Part shown: piece after piece, positions 21,708 to 33,081 of the stretch
How positions within the stretch are numbered: position 1 is the first letter of the stretch
Layout of the letters: the number at the start of each line of letters is the position of its first letter
DNA from: Ipomoea triloba
Lineage: Eukaryota > Streptophyta > Magnoliopsida > Solanales > Convolvulaceae
Assembly (NCBI RefSeq): GCF_003576645.1
Contig: NC_044920.1
Coordinates: 23,870,363 to 23,934,362 of the forward strand
Direction of reading: 5' to 3'
Length of the DNA: 64,000 nucleotides
Made by a program: the position numbers and the translations under genes
Notes under the pieces: generated by a model
Seen by the model: only the letters and a program-made list of their open reading frames with translations
The model's database searches: none
Told to the model about the DNA's origin: nothing

Positions 21708-24700
21708 TTATTCTAGATGATCGTGCGGTTTAAATGACATGAACATGGCGGCGTATTGCCGGAGGCGGCAATCGCCGCCGTTTCGACTTGCAACGTTCAC
21801 CGGCCGCCTCGTGGTCCTCAGCACGTAACGGCGCCACGCCAGCTGAATATTGACGGCGGCCCAAGTCCTCCAGTTGGTGGAGTAATACCTGGCCGTCCGT
21901 TTAAGGCGGTCGTTGGCGAACCTGTAGCGGAAGTGATCGGCGACAAAGCGGAGATGGCCGGAGTCAAGACCGTAGGCTTCCGTGGGTTCAATGCAGGTGA
22001 AGGTTGCGTAGGACGGCGGCAGGCGGTCATTGAAGGGACGGCGGAGACACCACGAAATAAGTTCGTCTCCCAAGAAGCTTCCTGGTCCTATCATGCTGGT
22101 GGCCACCATTTCTTTGCTCAGAATTTGGGTGCTTTTTATACGCCCCCGGACGATGAACACCAGCCGTACCACCGGATCTCCTTCTCTTATCATCTTCTTT
22201 GCAACATGCGAAACATAATAAATTAATAAATAAAAATATCGCATGTAATTAAATATTTTTATTTTTATAAACCAAGTAGTTGCTTCTTTAGGCAATTATC
22301 ATTATGACTCCATTTCTAACGTCAACTAATAGAACTTTTAACAAAGAATTAAATTGTGTAAATCGAAAATAAAATCACTATAGTCGAAGACTATTTTAGG
22401 TATTGACTCATTTATAGAAGAGGCCGTGACCTTTTGGTACTAGAGACATATTCAATATCTACACTCAATTATCTCGGAATAATTAAATAGTTTCATTACA
22501 CATAGATTCGGGTGTGCATATATATACAATTTAGTTACCAACCCAATTAATTAGGTTAATTATGACACATATGATGTTTCACATGTCTTTAATAATATTC
22601 ACTCTGTCCTATTTTATGTGTTTGGTTCGATTAACGAGATTTGATTAAAGTTATTTTTTTTGTTCAGTTTTTTATAATATTAAGTTTAGTAGTAATATAA
22701 AAAATTTATATATTTAGAAATTATATTAAAAGTACTATTAAACACAAAAAAATAAATTTAAAAATAAGTAAAAAAAATAATAAAGAAAATAAGCAAAGAA
22801 GAAAGAATTAGTTTGACCAATGAATAGTAAGTATGATAGATAAAATGAGACAAAAAGAATAGTATTTATGAAATAATAAAATAAAAAAGTTGTACCTTTT
22901 CACCTCTGGAGAAAACTAAGGGTTGGAGACGGTCACAAATATTGTCGAGAACAAGGCCATCTAAATCGTGAAATAAGGGCACCTAAATGAAAGAAATAGT
23001 AATAAGCACAAGTTAAAGTTGTCTACATTTACGTATTACAAGGAAGAAAATAATTATTGCCCAAAATATTAAGGATCTCATCATGTGATAATGCACCCTC
23101 AAATGTGAAGGTAAGAACACAAAAATGTAACACCTAAAGCAGCAAAGTATATGTAATGATATATAAAAGCATATTCAAGAAACATGTCTTATACACTCTT
23201 AAAAGTGTACACAAACTTAAAATCTTGTAATCAATTATCAAATTAATTGTCCAACCAGCTCGGTCAAAGTTATGAATTGGAGCAGATGAGCTTACCTTCT
23301 TGATAAGATGCCGACACAAATAACGTTTGATGTCTCGTCGAAGTCCATCGGGCAAATCCTTGATTAACTTCATCTCATCTTGGCCACCCATGGTTGACCA
23401 TCTATACCGTTCATAATTCTGAACTCTCTCTCTCAAATGCGACGGCAGCTGCCGCCTCCTCATCCACCATTCCAGATCCCGGCACCGCAACTGCATTTTT
23501 CTCTTCTTCGACATCGCTGCATGCAGAAATACCTATACAAACCATTTTACTTTAATTTCATTTCTACCAATCGCATCAATCTTGATATGATGGATCTTAT
23601 TAGTTTCTCCAACGAAATGGAGAATTGAAGTGAAACTTTAAGTTACCTGAATGTTTCCAATCAATAAGGTGAATAACATTAAACCACAAAGCACAATGCA
23701 TATGCAGAAAATCACTTCCAACCAGTTGCTTGTTGGCTCCAACATATTCCCAAATGTGCTGCAGTATATAATTAATTAAATACCTCAAATTCTATTCCAT
23801 ATTCAAATTTATATATTTTGAGGACAACTCCAACCAAGTTATTATAGATATATACAGAAAATAGTAAATTAATTACAAATTTAGTGATGCAAGGTAGGAC
23901 TCACTTTTAGAACTGATAGAAGTTGAGGATAAAGATAGCCTAATGGTTACCTCAAATTCTGGAGTCCCCAGAAAATAGGGTAAAGAATCTTGACAGTGAT
24001 GGAGCTGCTGGAAATGACAGCAAGGCCCGACTCGTATATCCCAAACGCAAACGGTCCATTGGCGTCCAAGCACCGCGTGTTGTTGATCGGCGGCGTCGTG
24101 GAGTTACCGGCGCAACCACTAGGAAAGCTGCCCGTCGGCAATGGAAACCGGTAGCACACCCCCTCGGAGCACGACAGCGAGCGATTGCATGAACTTCTCC
24201 GTCCACATTGCTGCCGGAGACACGCCGCCACTCGCTGTATTGCCAGCACATACCAACATCCCCCGGCAACCTAACCAAAACTTCAACCATTAATGTTTCA
24301 TCTAATTCTTTATCAGATATAAAAATCATAACCGAACTAAAAGGTTAAACTGATAATATTTCATCTAATTTTTTATTAGATTCAAATCTCTATCCAACTA
24401 AAATGTTAAACTGATAACGTTTCTTTTGATTTTATATCAGATGAAATTACAATCGAACTAAAAGGTTAAACTGATAGTAAGATTACTCACGTGAGAAGCA
24501 ATGAAGTAGACAATGAGATTGAGGGCGAAGCCCCACCAAATAGTGCCAAAAAGGTATCCGGTAACCTTCTGCATTCTTCTCATCAAGCAGATACTATGGT
24601 ATACCTTTGGGAGGAATTGGAACAAGAAGAAGAGTAAAAGAATGGTCATTATCAGCCTCATTTCTTCATCTCGTATTAGTTTTGGGACAACCAACCAAAA

Positions 24701-25635
24701 CACAACCTGTAAATTAATCCCAACCAAAATAGCAGAATTTAAAAAATTAAAAAAATGTGTTTGATATTAAAGTTGTGATTTATCTCAACTAAAAAATCTA
24801 AACGGATAGTTGAATTTCTGTTTAAATTGATAGAGGATTACTTGGGGGACGGGAAGGATGACGAAAACATCGAACCAGAAGCCTTTGAGGGAGCGGACGT
24901 AGTGGGAGGCAATGGCTTGGGTGTCCCACACTAATTTCCCGCAGCCAATCACGAGCGACTCACGTGACACGTAGGCCACCCGGAACTGCAGCCACAGGTG
25001 GCAGAGGTGCACGGCGTCCACGCACGTGCGGAGGACCGTGACCGCCGCCACCATCCCGCCGTCCATGTAGAGGCAGGGCGAGCCGACGACGCCGATGGAT
25101 AAGGCGTAGAAGAAGAGAGGATCGACGGCGATTGACATTCCACGCGCCAGTAAGAACGCCCGGTTCAGCCTCTGCACTCGCTTGCTCCGCGGGTCCAGCG
25201 CCCGACACGGCAGTCCATAACCGCCGGAGCTCCTCTTCCCGGCCGGAACCCTAGAACCGGGTCGGTTCTGGATTGGAACGAAGGAGGAGCCGGCGGAGGC
25301 CTGCCACTCCGGCTGGTGAGCTTCGTCGCAACTGGTGGAGTGGAATACCGGAACGCCGACCTGAGTGCAAGCGTAGCATTCGACGGCGGCGGTGCTCGAG
25401 TCGCCGGCGATTTGGTTTTCGCCGGTACTCTCGTCGCTGTTGTAGGGTTTCACTGATCTCCGCCCAAATAACACCCCTAACCACCTGCAATTAACAATGC
25501 AACACAAACTAACTAGTTGTATCATGAAATGGCAGACAATTAATGCTTTCTAAATTCGAATTCATAACAGACAGAATACAACATCGGAGAAGACAACCTC
25601 GACAGAGAGAAATGGAGATCTGTTTGAGGTGGCAT
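21708..25635 (-). CDS. CNGC2: Cyclic nucleotide-gated channel 2 (DND1-type)
   Basis: Eight coding exons: 25635-25598, 25484-24842, 24706-24491, 24270-23951, 23758-23647, 23532-23296, 22982-22896 and 22193-21708. All junctions keep frame and give 712 residues. Exon 1 codes only 12 residues (MPPQTDLHFSLS). The CNGC2 hallmarks are the Cys-rich N-terminus (VECYACTQVGVPVFHSTSCD), S1-S6 helices, a Cys-rich turret (residues 300-375), the pore helix before STFGNMLEPT, and a cyclic-nucleotide domain with GSFLGDELISWCLRRP (about 590-603). A calmodulin-binding IQ segment (WAAVNIQLAWRRY) follows at about 662-674. The channel admits Ca2+ at the plasma membrane; Arabidopsis mutants (dnd1) show altered immunity and calcium sensitivity. 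The acceptor of the last exon is AAG; using the preceding AAG would add one Lys. The first 25 bases of exon 5 make Ser406 at the junction. Confidence 0.93.
24292..24478. repeat. About 61-bp minisatellite in CNGC2 intron 3
   Basis: Three diverged copies of a unit ending in (G/C)AACTAAAA(G/T)GTTAAACTGAT occur near 24333, 24394 and 24454. Each is preceded by a TTTCATCTAATT-type block. It lies between exons 3 and 4. Confidence 0.8.
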
Positions 25636-28600
25636 CTTTGGAGTAGAATCATGGGCAAGAGATGAAGAAGAAGAAGAATATCACCATTTGCTAAAGAAGA
25701 ATTATCCGTTATTATAAATTAAGGAGCAGTTAGCTAATTATAATTTATAAATAACCTTTACCGACCAATAGTTTGATTGAATGTATTTTTTTAATAACAC
25801 TCCCTCTTACCATTTTATCCGTTCTATTTAGTACTCACTATTAATCAATTGTTATTTTTTGTTTATTTTCTTTAGTATTTTTTATTTCTTTTTAAATCTT
25901 TTTTGTGTTTAATTATATTTTTAATGTAATTTCTAAATATATAACTTTTGTATACTAATATTAAACTTAATATTGTAAAAAATTAAATTAAAAATAATTT
26001 TAATAAATCTCATTAACTGGGACTGAAGGTATACTATTTTCCGGATCTCACTCCTAGCTACTTGGTAAATTTTGTTGAAGAGAGTGTCAAATAATTTTGT
26101 ATAATTAGACCATTGGGCTTAAATGTGTATTATTTTGTATGATAATTGAATTTAAATGTATATAATTGACTATCAAACACGCAAAATATCGAATCCAATC
26201 ACACTGTTTATATATAATTCAATCAAAGATTGAAATATTTACAACTCAAATATCCAGATCAGATGAGTCTTCTAAATAAGTGAAAAAAAATACATATGTT
26301 ATTTCGCAGGCAAGGGCGGTTTGGCCACATGCGCTGGCAGTGTTGCACCAATGGCATCAAGGTGGTGGTGGCGGCATTCGGCGTGGAGCTCCAGTCGTTC
26401 GCCACGTGGCTTCTCCTCAGTTTACCAATGTAACATATATGCAGATTTGATGCTGGGTTACCACCTGGGCAGATTCCGTAGCATTTGCCGCATGTCTGTA
26501 CGATGATGAGGATGGTGGGTTCTTGGCTGCAACTAATGTCACTATGGATTGTGTTCGAGTCCCTATTATAGCGGAGGCTATGGCATGTAAAGAGGCGTGA
26601 ATTATATCAAGAAGTATTTTAAAAGTTTGTGTTCAGTCAGATTGTCTTAATTTGGTTCAAAAGTTGAGTAACACGTGTTTTGATAGGTCTTATTTTAGTT
26701 TTATTGTTTTTTTTATTGCAAGTCTGTTGCTAGCTCTTTTATTTATTGTGTTTTTCAGTATGTTCTTAAATTAGTGAATCACGTTGCTCATACTTTGGCT
26801 AAGACAGCCGGCTCTCATCAGTTTGGTAGGATGAATTGGAATATTGTTCCCCCACACTTCCTTAATTCATTAGTTTAACATACGCCTTTCAGTTGTTGGC
26901 TTTCAAAAAATAAATATTATATATGAATTAACTTATCTCAGCTCAAAGATAAATTTACTTATTAATCAATTTTTAAAAATAATAATCAAATACTACTAAA
27001 TATTACTCCGTATAACGTGAAATTAGAAAAAACAGTGTAATATTAATCTATTTTTCAACTAAATAATTAAACAAAAGCTAATCTTACTGGTTTAATACCT
27101 GTGCCTTTTACAAAAGATGAAACAGGATGTTCCCCAAAGATGAGACACCGGCCACTTTAACAGTTTAACTTAACATAATTAATACTATCTTTATTAACTA
27201 TTAATCCATCACAAAATTTTCAAAACCACAATAGCCTAAATAAAATGATGTTGGTCTCTTGAAATGTAGTTACTTTAAATTAAAACTCATAAGGGAATAC
27301 TTTTTCATTTTTTGATGTCCTACTTAACAGGATTAAGATTAGTGTTGGTGGTGTGTAATTAATTGTTGATTGGTTGGGGAAACCTGTAGTTAAATCAAAA
27401 GATAAAAATCATACAATTTTTGAATTCTATTAATGAAAAAATGTTTTCTTCCTCCCTAAATTTTACTTTTAATCTCTTGATATGATTTCAATTCATTGAA
27501 TGTTATGAATTGATTGGTCCCACCACTTGTTAAAATAGAATTTAGATACCAATTAAATGTTGTTATTATGAGGGATAAATTGGAAAGGAAAAAATATTAA
27601 AAATCTCCAACATTACTTAATTAATTACTTTTTTTTCCTTGGGAGGGGGGCCCAAGTAGTCTAATCTTTGGTTGTGTACTAATTAATTAATCCATGGTTT
27701 TCACGTTGGAATCATGATATGATGAGTAATATTTTATTGTTATAGAAAATGCATACAGTGAATGATGGCTAAGGAGTAAAAGGAAACAAATTTTAGTAAT
27801 TTCCAGCTTGACTTTTGTATTGTGTTCTAGCAACTCATAGATTATTGTAAAAATTAGTTACGTAGCCTCCATGGTCGGGCGAAGACAAAAGTAGCTAAGC
27901 AAACCTCCACGACACGAAACATCAGCGTCGAAGAATAAGTGAGAAGCTAGGTTAAACATGTCGTACGTACTTTGTACGTTGTACGTAGTAGGTATATCAG
28001 TTGTCGCCGGAAAATCGGAATGAATGATAAAGGTGTCCGGCAGGAGGATATGCTGATGATTTGCGTGGCGGCCCGGTTTGGAGTTCTGAGGACGAATAAA
28101 ACGTAGCTAAACGACAGCGGGGGAATTAAAACGGGTGTGCGGTCCATGGAAACTTCGTCCTTGGCATCATCGATAAGAACAAAGGAGATAGCCGCGCCAC
28201 ATCTATCTTAGTTAATTCTCTTGGACGGATGGACAGAAACAGGAAAATGGATGCGAACTGTGCGGTCGTGGAAAACCAATCCGTCTGAAGGCTGAGGAAA
28301 GTGCTTGCTACAATGATGCAGATGGGCCGGTAATCCTTGCCCAAGAGCTTTTGCAAGTGGTCGGGTTCTAAAAAGTAGGTAAACCAGTGTATTAACCAGC
28401 AAACCAAACATGATTGATTGGGAGGCATGATGTTAGCAGTAGTCAAATTCGTGATATTCAATTACGAAAATTATGCTCTACTAATAAACTCGTGACATCA
28501 AATTATAAAAATTATGTTTCGATCCATCTATTCGATTTTCCATCCTTACATAATTTAAGAATTCTGCTCTTGAAATTTTGTTTTAGTGACAAGAAGCAAT

Positions 28601-29094
28601 TATTTGAGAGGGTGCAATGAGTAAACTCATTTCTATATAATAGTATGCAAATCATACACAGAAGGTAAAAAACCTCTGTGCAATGAAACTAATTTTAGTT
28701 CTTTTATATTAGGTCAGCATTAAAAATAGTATAATAATAAGAAAGTAACACTTGTGTGAGGTTTTCTCCCATCTCAATTTGTGATATGCTTCCAATTTTT
28801 CTTATTAATGAGCTCAAATTTTGATTGGGAAGCCAGCTTTCCTCTGGAAAGTGCGTTTATATTGATGACGATGACTATTTATTTCATCCACACAAAAAGA
28901 AATTACGAAAAATCCAACTAGGAAAATCCGTCATGGACCTTCCACGTGTCAAAAATGTAACCTGAAGCTGGAGCCTGGAGAGCCACTGGTTCCTTTGAGA
29001 TTCTCCACATCACGAATCTATGAACCAATTCAACCGTAATCTCGATCCACCTTCCCTTCTGGGCATCTGGGCGTTCAGCGTTTAACCAGTAGAA
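25636..29094. other. Divergent spacer with transposon remnant
   Basis: It contains the promoter sides of CNGC2 and the DUF4336 gene and a LINE RNase-H fragment (26300-26880). Around 27.9-28.45 kb, somewhat more GC-rich DNA carries overlapping minus-strand frames of 66-111 codons without recognisable domains; I do not call these genes. The rest is AT-rich. Confidence 0.55.
26300..26880 (+). pseudogene. LINE-type reverse transcriptase RNase-H remnant
   Basis: In one frame the stretch 26482-26600 reads YDDEDGGFLAATNV, then VPIIAEAMACKEA and a stop. The second half, after stops and frame changes, reads VNHVAHTLAKTAGSHQF. These are the two conserved ends of the plant RNase-H-like domain found in non-LTR retrotransposon ORF2 and its derivatives (RDDxGxF...AEAMA..EA and xNxVAHxLAK). 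Internal stops and a shifted frame show it is dead. No upstream reverse transcriptase or A-tail was found. Confidence 0.65.
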
Positions 29095-32089
29095 ATGGCG
29101 GCAGCCATGGCTGTACACTCGCCAAAAACAGCTCTTATGCACAGCCCATCATCTCTCAAGGACCTAAACTCCAGTTTCATTTGTGGGTCGCCATTAAAGA
29201 GCCTGTCTTTACATATGCAACCAAGAAGAAGCAGCGGGAGACACGGTGTTAGCTTGGTGATAACCTCCGCCGTTACTGGAAGCTCGCGATCGGGGCCCAA
29301 GACCGTCAAGAACAGCGGCGGTGATAATGGTGGCGGTGGGAGGTTTTACCTCAATTTCACTGGCTTTCCTTTTCCCCTCGGCCCTTTCCTCAACCGCCGC
29401 ACCATTAGAACTGAGGTCCATATCTATACGCGCAATATTGTGTTTATGATAACCAACAATTAGTTTCGATTTTAAGGATAAATTCTATGTTTTAGTGCCT
29501 AGGAACTAGCAAAATCTGTGCTTTTCTTGCTTTCTTGGTTAAAGAATTAAAGATAATCTCAGCCAAATTGGTCATTTGTTTGACTTTAGCGGGAACTTTT
29601 TTATTTGAGTCGAAATCTAGGCTTGTTTAACTCTGTTGGGGAATGGGCCATGTCTAAGTACTCAGTGGCTGGGAGATTATTAGGCGCCGATATCAGCAAT
29701 TAGTATGTCTCGAACAATGTGATGACGTTCTAAAGGAAATAAGTTGAACTTTCGTTACTAGCTATAGTTTTTGGCGTGAGTAGTAAACACTTGATCCTAA
29801 CAAACTCCTTATGATCCATTGGCAGTGGAGTTTATCGAGTGCACAGATCGAATAGTGGTTGTGGATTTCCCTAAAAAAAGATTTGATTGGTCTCTCCTAA
29901 CAATAAGTCATGGAACAATGAGAATTCTTATATGTTGCCCTACTGTACATGGTACTGTATTAAAGAACATGGTACTGTATTAAAGAATTCATAGAATGAA
30001 CCCTACTGCCAATAAGCAAATTGCTAATGGAACTGTAAGGTCAAAATGTCGGAGAATCTGGTCAAGTTGAATTTGGATTAATATCATAGTTGTGTGAATA
30101 TCAGATGCTATATGTAAACACTAGTTGGGATATTATATTATTCTCACATTTTGTTCAACTAACATTTGTATGGCAGGTAGTGAAAGACTGCATTTGGTTA
30201 TTTGAACAAGAACAAGCACTGGGCTTCAGCAGTGTCTCAACAAACATCAGAATGACTGTAATCAAACTTAAATCGGGCGGGTTATGGATTCATGCACCGA
30301 TTGCACCAACCAAAGAGTGTATTCAGGTGGTTAAACGGAATTTCAGTAGCATTGTCGATGATATATTTGGAATCTTTTTGTTTTTTGGCTCATTTCTTAA
30401 ATTGCACCTTTTTTTTCCCGGCTACTATTGAGTCTCCAATTGTTGTCTGGCTGCTGTTGTAAGTCTCTTAGTGTTTGAGTATATTTTTGCGATGTTTGCA
30501 GCTTGTGAAAGAGTTGGGATATCCCGTGGAATATATTGTGCTGCCTACGTTTGCATATGAGCATAAAATTTTCGTTGGCCCATTCTCCAGGAAGTTTCCA
30601 CGGGCACAGGTATGGGTGGCACCGAGGCAATGGAGTTGGCCTTTAAATCTGCCACTCGAGTTCTTTGGGATATTTCGTGCCAAAACCTTACAAGACGAAG
30701 ATCTCTCAACTCCATGGGCAGATGACATTGAACAGAAAGTTCTTAGCTCTCCAGAAGTTGGTAATGGTTTTCACCTAACTAACTGGATCTAAGTAATGAG
30801 CAGCAATCCGTGTTTGTGTAATCTAACACGCCTTTCTTGTGGATTAACTTAGGTATTGGACCTTATGTGGAGGTGGCATTTTATCATAAGCGTTCGCAGA
30901 CCTTATTAGTGACTGATGCGGTAATATTTGTTCCTAGGAGTCCACCCGAGTGTATAAGCAAGGAGTCTCTGCTTGCGTCTGCGAAGAATGGTTTGGCTGT
31001 CAAACTCCTTAGTAAAGGGAAAGAAGTCCCCGAAGAGCCAGTTGTTGACAACCAGATGAACCGACAGAAAGGTTAGGCCTTTTACCAAGCGGCACATTGT
31101 GCTAAATTGTAACACAAAAGCAAACATTCGGAATTATCTGAGTCGATATACATTGTTGATTGGTGCAGGATGGGAGAGGATGGTTCTCCAGATTTTGTTT
31201 CTAGGCCCGTCAAATCTACTGGAGCCTAACGCTAGCTTTGCTCAAATGTCACAGAAACTTATCGTTTCGCCCATTGTGAAGACACTGGTATTCAGCAAAG
31301 TTCCTGAAAAGGTATGTTCACTTGGTTTACATCTATGCCTTGATATGAATACAGAATACCAATTCTAAACAAAAGATTGAACCAATTCTAACGCCTATGG
31401 TGTTAGGCGTGAGTTCTCTGGTTCGAATCTTCTAGGCTGCAGATTTGAGCCAAGCACCTTTTGCTCAGATGGCATGTAGTGATGCTCCCATATGGGAGAT
31501 CATGAGATCGACCTTCAGTGGAGGCGACATTGACTCTTTGTACTTCAAAGGTTGAGAAAGTATAAATGAACAGATACTACAATGTAAATATGTAATAGGG
31601 TCAGTTGTATTCAAAAACAAAAAAAAAAAACAAAAAACAAAAAAAAGATTGAACTCCAACCTAGAGGAGGTAAATCACGGATATGTCTCAACGGTGCAAA
31701 GCTATTAACTTTTTTTGAATTGGTCAACCAATTGAGCTGACTGAATGCAACATAATTCAAGGCTAAGGTCCTTGCTCTTGTGGTTTCAGGTTAGAGATTG
31801 GATTGATAGCATTGTGAGGGACTGGAAGTTCAAGAGGATAATCCCGGCTCATTTCGCTGCCCCGATAAATGCAAATAGGTCTGATTTTTTAGCGGCATTT
31901 GCATTTCTAGACGATCTCCTCGGAGAGCGCTATGTCACCAGGCCATCCCTCTCCCTCGTCTTCACATCACTGTTGGGAAAAGCCGCGAGCTATTTTCCTC
32001 CAGATGATATGAGGACCTTATCATCCCTGGATGACTTCTTGGTCTCAGTTGGAGCAGTGAAGAAAACTGTCTCAGGCCGGAAACGATGA
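29095..32089 (+). CDS. Plastid DUF4336 family protein
   Basis: Six exons: 29095-29415, 30177-30326, 30502-30760, 30853-31071, 31169-31311 and 31790-32089. They join to 463 residues with all phases consistent. Residues 1-85 are Ser/Arg/Lys-rich and acid-poor, a likely chloroplast transit peptide. The mature part contains the DUF4336 blocks FSSVSTNIRMTVIKLKSGG, LWIHAPIAPTKECIQ, GYPVEYIVLPTFAYEHKIF and FSRKFPRAQVWVAPRQWSWP, and ends with DFLAAFAFLDDLLGE. DUF4336 resembles metallo-beta-lactamase-fold proteins, but its activity is unassigned. The exon 1 donor (GAG/GTCCAT) is weak yet gives the expected RTE-VVKDCIWLFEQ join. Intron 5 carries a SINE insertion. The gene is convergent with CLPB3, 1 kb downstream. 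Confidence 0.87.
31383..31642 (+). mobile_element. SINE inserted in DUF4336 intron 5
   Basis: The 12-mer AAAAGATTGAAC flanks the element at 31371-31382 and 31643-31654. The head carries GGTTCGAATCTTC (a canonical box B) near 31420. The body has CAGTGGAGGCGA, ACTCTTTGTA and ATGAACAGATACTAC. The tail is a long A-rich run (31613-31642). It is in the same orientation as the host gene and does not touch its splice sites. Confidence 0.88.
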
Positions 32090-33081
32090 TAAACCAAATA
32101 ACACACACACAGTAGTTTTGAGCTATGTAGATATATATAGTGTAGTGAATGAAAAATATACTTGTGTTGGCTAGTGTAAACTTGTTTACTCTTTCAGCCA
32201 TGGCAATGGAACTGTACCACTCATCTCATACTGATAATAAGGTTCAAATTTTTACCTTAGACTTCTAGCATGGAGGACCGGACCAGTCCAAATTGGCCTT
32301 AATAAGGGTATCTTATAATGGTCCAACTTGGCCTTAATAAAGGTGTCTTATAAGATTAAAGGTTCGGATTTTTACCTTAGACTTCTAACATGGAGGACGG
32401 GGACCAACCCCTGGGCAGGTTCAAAACCAAATCAGTCTTGAACCATTATCCCATGCTCACCTTTAACCCTATGCACCATTGTTGGGAAGGCAAAATGATG
32501 ATATCATGACACCCAAGCTTTGGGAAAAATGTTCATCAAGTTTGTATGAATATTCATCCTAGCTCAAAATCCATATTCATTTTGGGCTAGCCTGATTGAT
32601 TATGTATGTTCTAGTATTAGACAAACAGAGCAATGAGAGGGTATCCCTAGCCAAGTCGATTGTTTGTGATAATCACAAAATTACACGTTCAATTCTTAAT
32701 TAGATCAGCCTATTAACCTTTTTAATTCGTTAGTCACTTTTGTCAGCTAAGGTCACAAGATGGAATCTACCCAGTTACGGATAGTAACTACAACTTTCTC
32801 ACATAAAAAATAAAAAAACAAAAACAAAAACAGAGCAATGGTTAATCCACTTGATGCATGACAATCTTTTTCTAATACTGAGTGCATCCCTTTGCAGAAC
32901 TTGTCAAAGCTATCAACAAAACTGCATTCAAGAACAGTATAAACAATAGCTTTACAGAATGGTTCAAATTGGCATATGGGTAGATTTAATCATGTCTAAA
33001 GCAGGTTATACAACAAAAACTGTATGGGAGATTTACGTATAAAACATGTTCAAAACTCTCTCTAAGATTTTTACATAATCA
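32090..33081. other. Convergent spacer between DUF4336 and CLPB3
   Basis: It contains both 3' flanks, an imperfect duplication of TTTTTACCTTAGACTTCTA (32249 and about 32370; period about 122) and a SINE (32636-32827). Confidence 0.65.
32636..32827 (+). mobile_element. SINE with 13-bp target duplication
   Basis: AAACAGAGCAATG occurs at 32623-32635 and 32828-32840. The body shares GATAATCACAAAATTACA, CGTTCAATTCTTA (box-B-like) and GTCAGCTAAGGTCACAAG with the SINE at 39957-40190. The 3' end is an A-rich tail. Confidence 0.87.

Noticed and set aside
21756..22226. 156-codon plus-strand frame
   Set aside because: It is antisense to the last CNGC2 exon, which encodes a recognisable cyclic-nucleotide domain and IQ motif.
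28126..28461. 111-codon minus-strand frame with overlapping 67- and 66-codon frames
   Set aside because: No family motif, no splice-compatible neighbours and no sign of targeting or repeats that I recognise. It may be decayed coding DNA, but I cannot support it as a gene.
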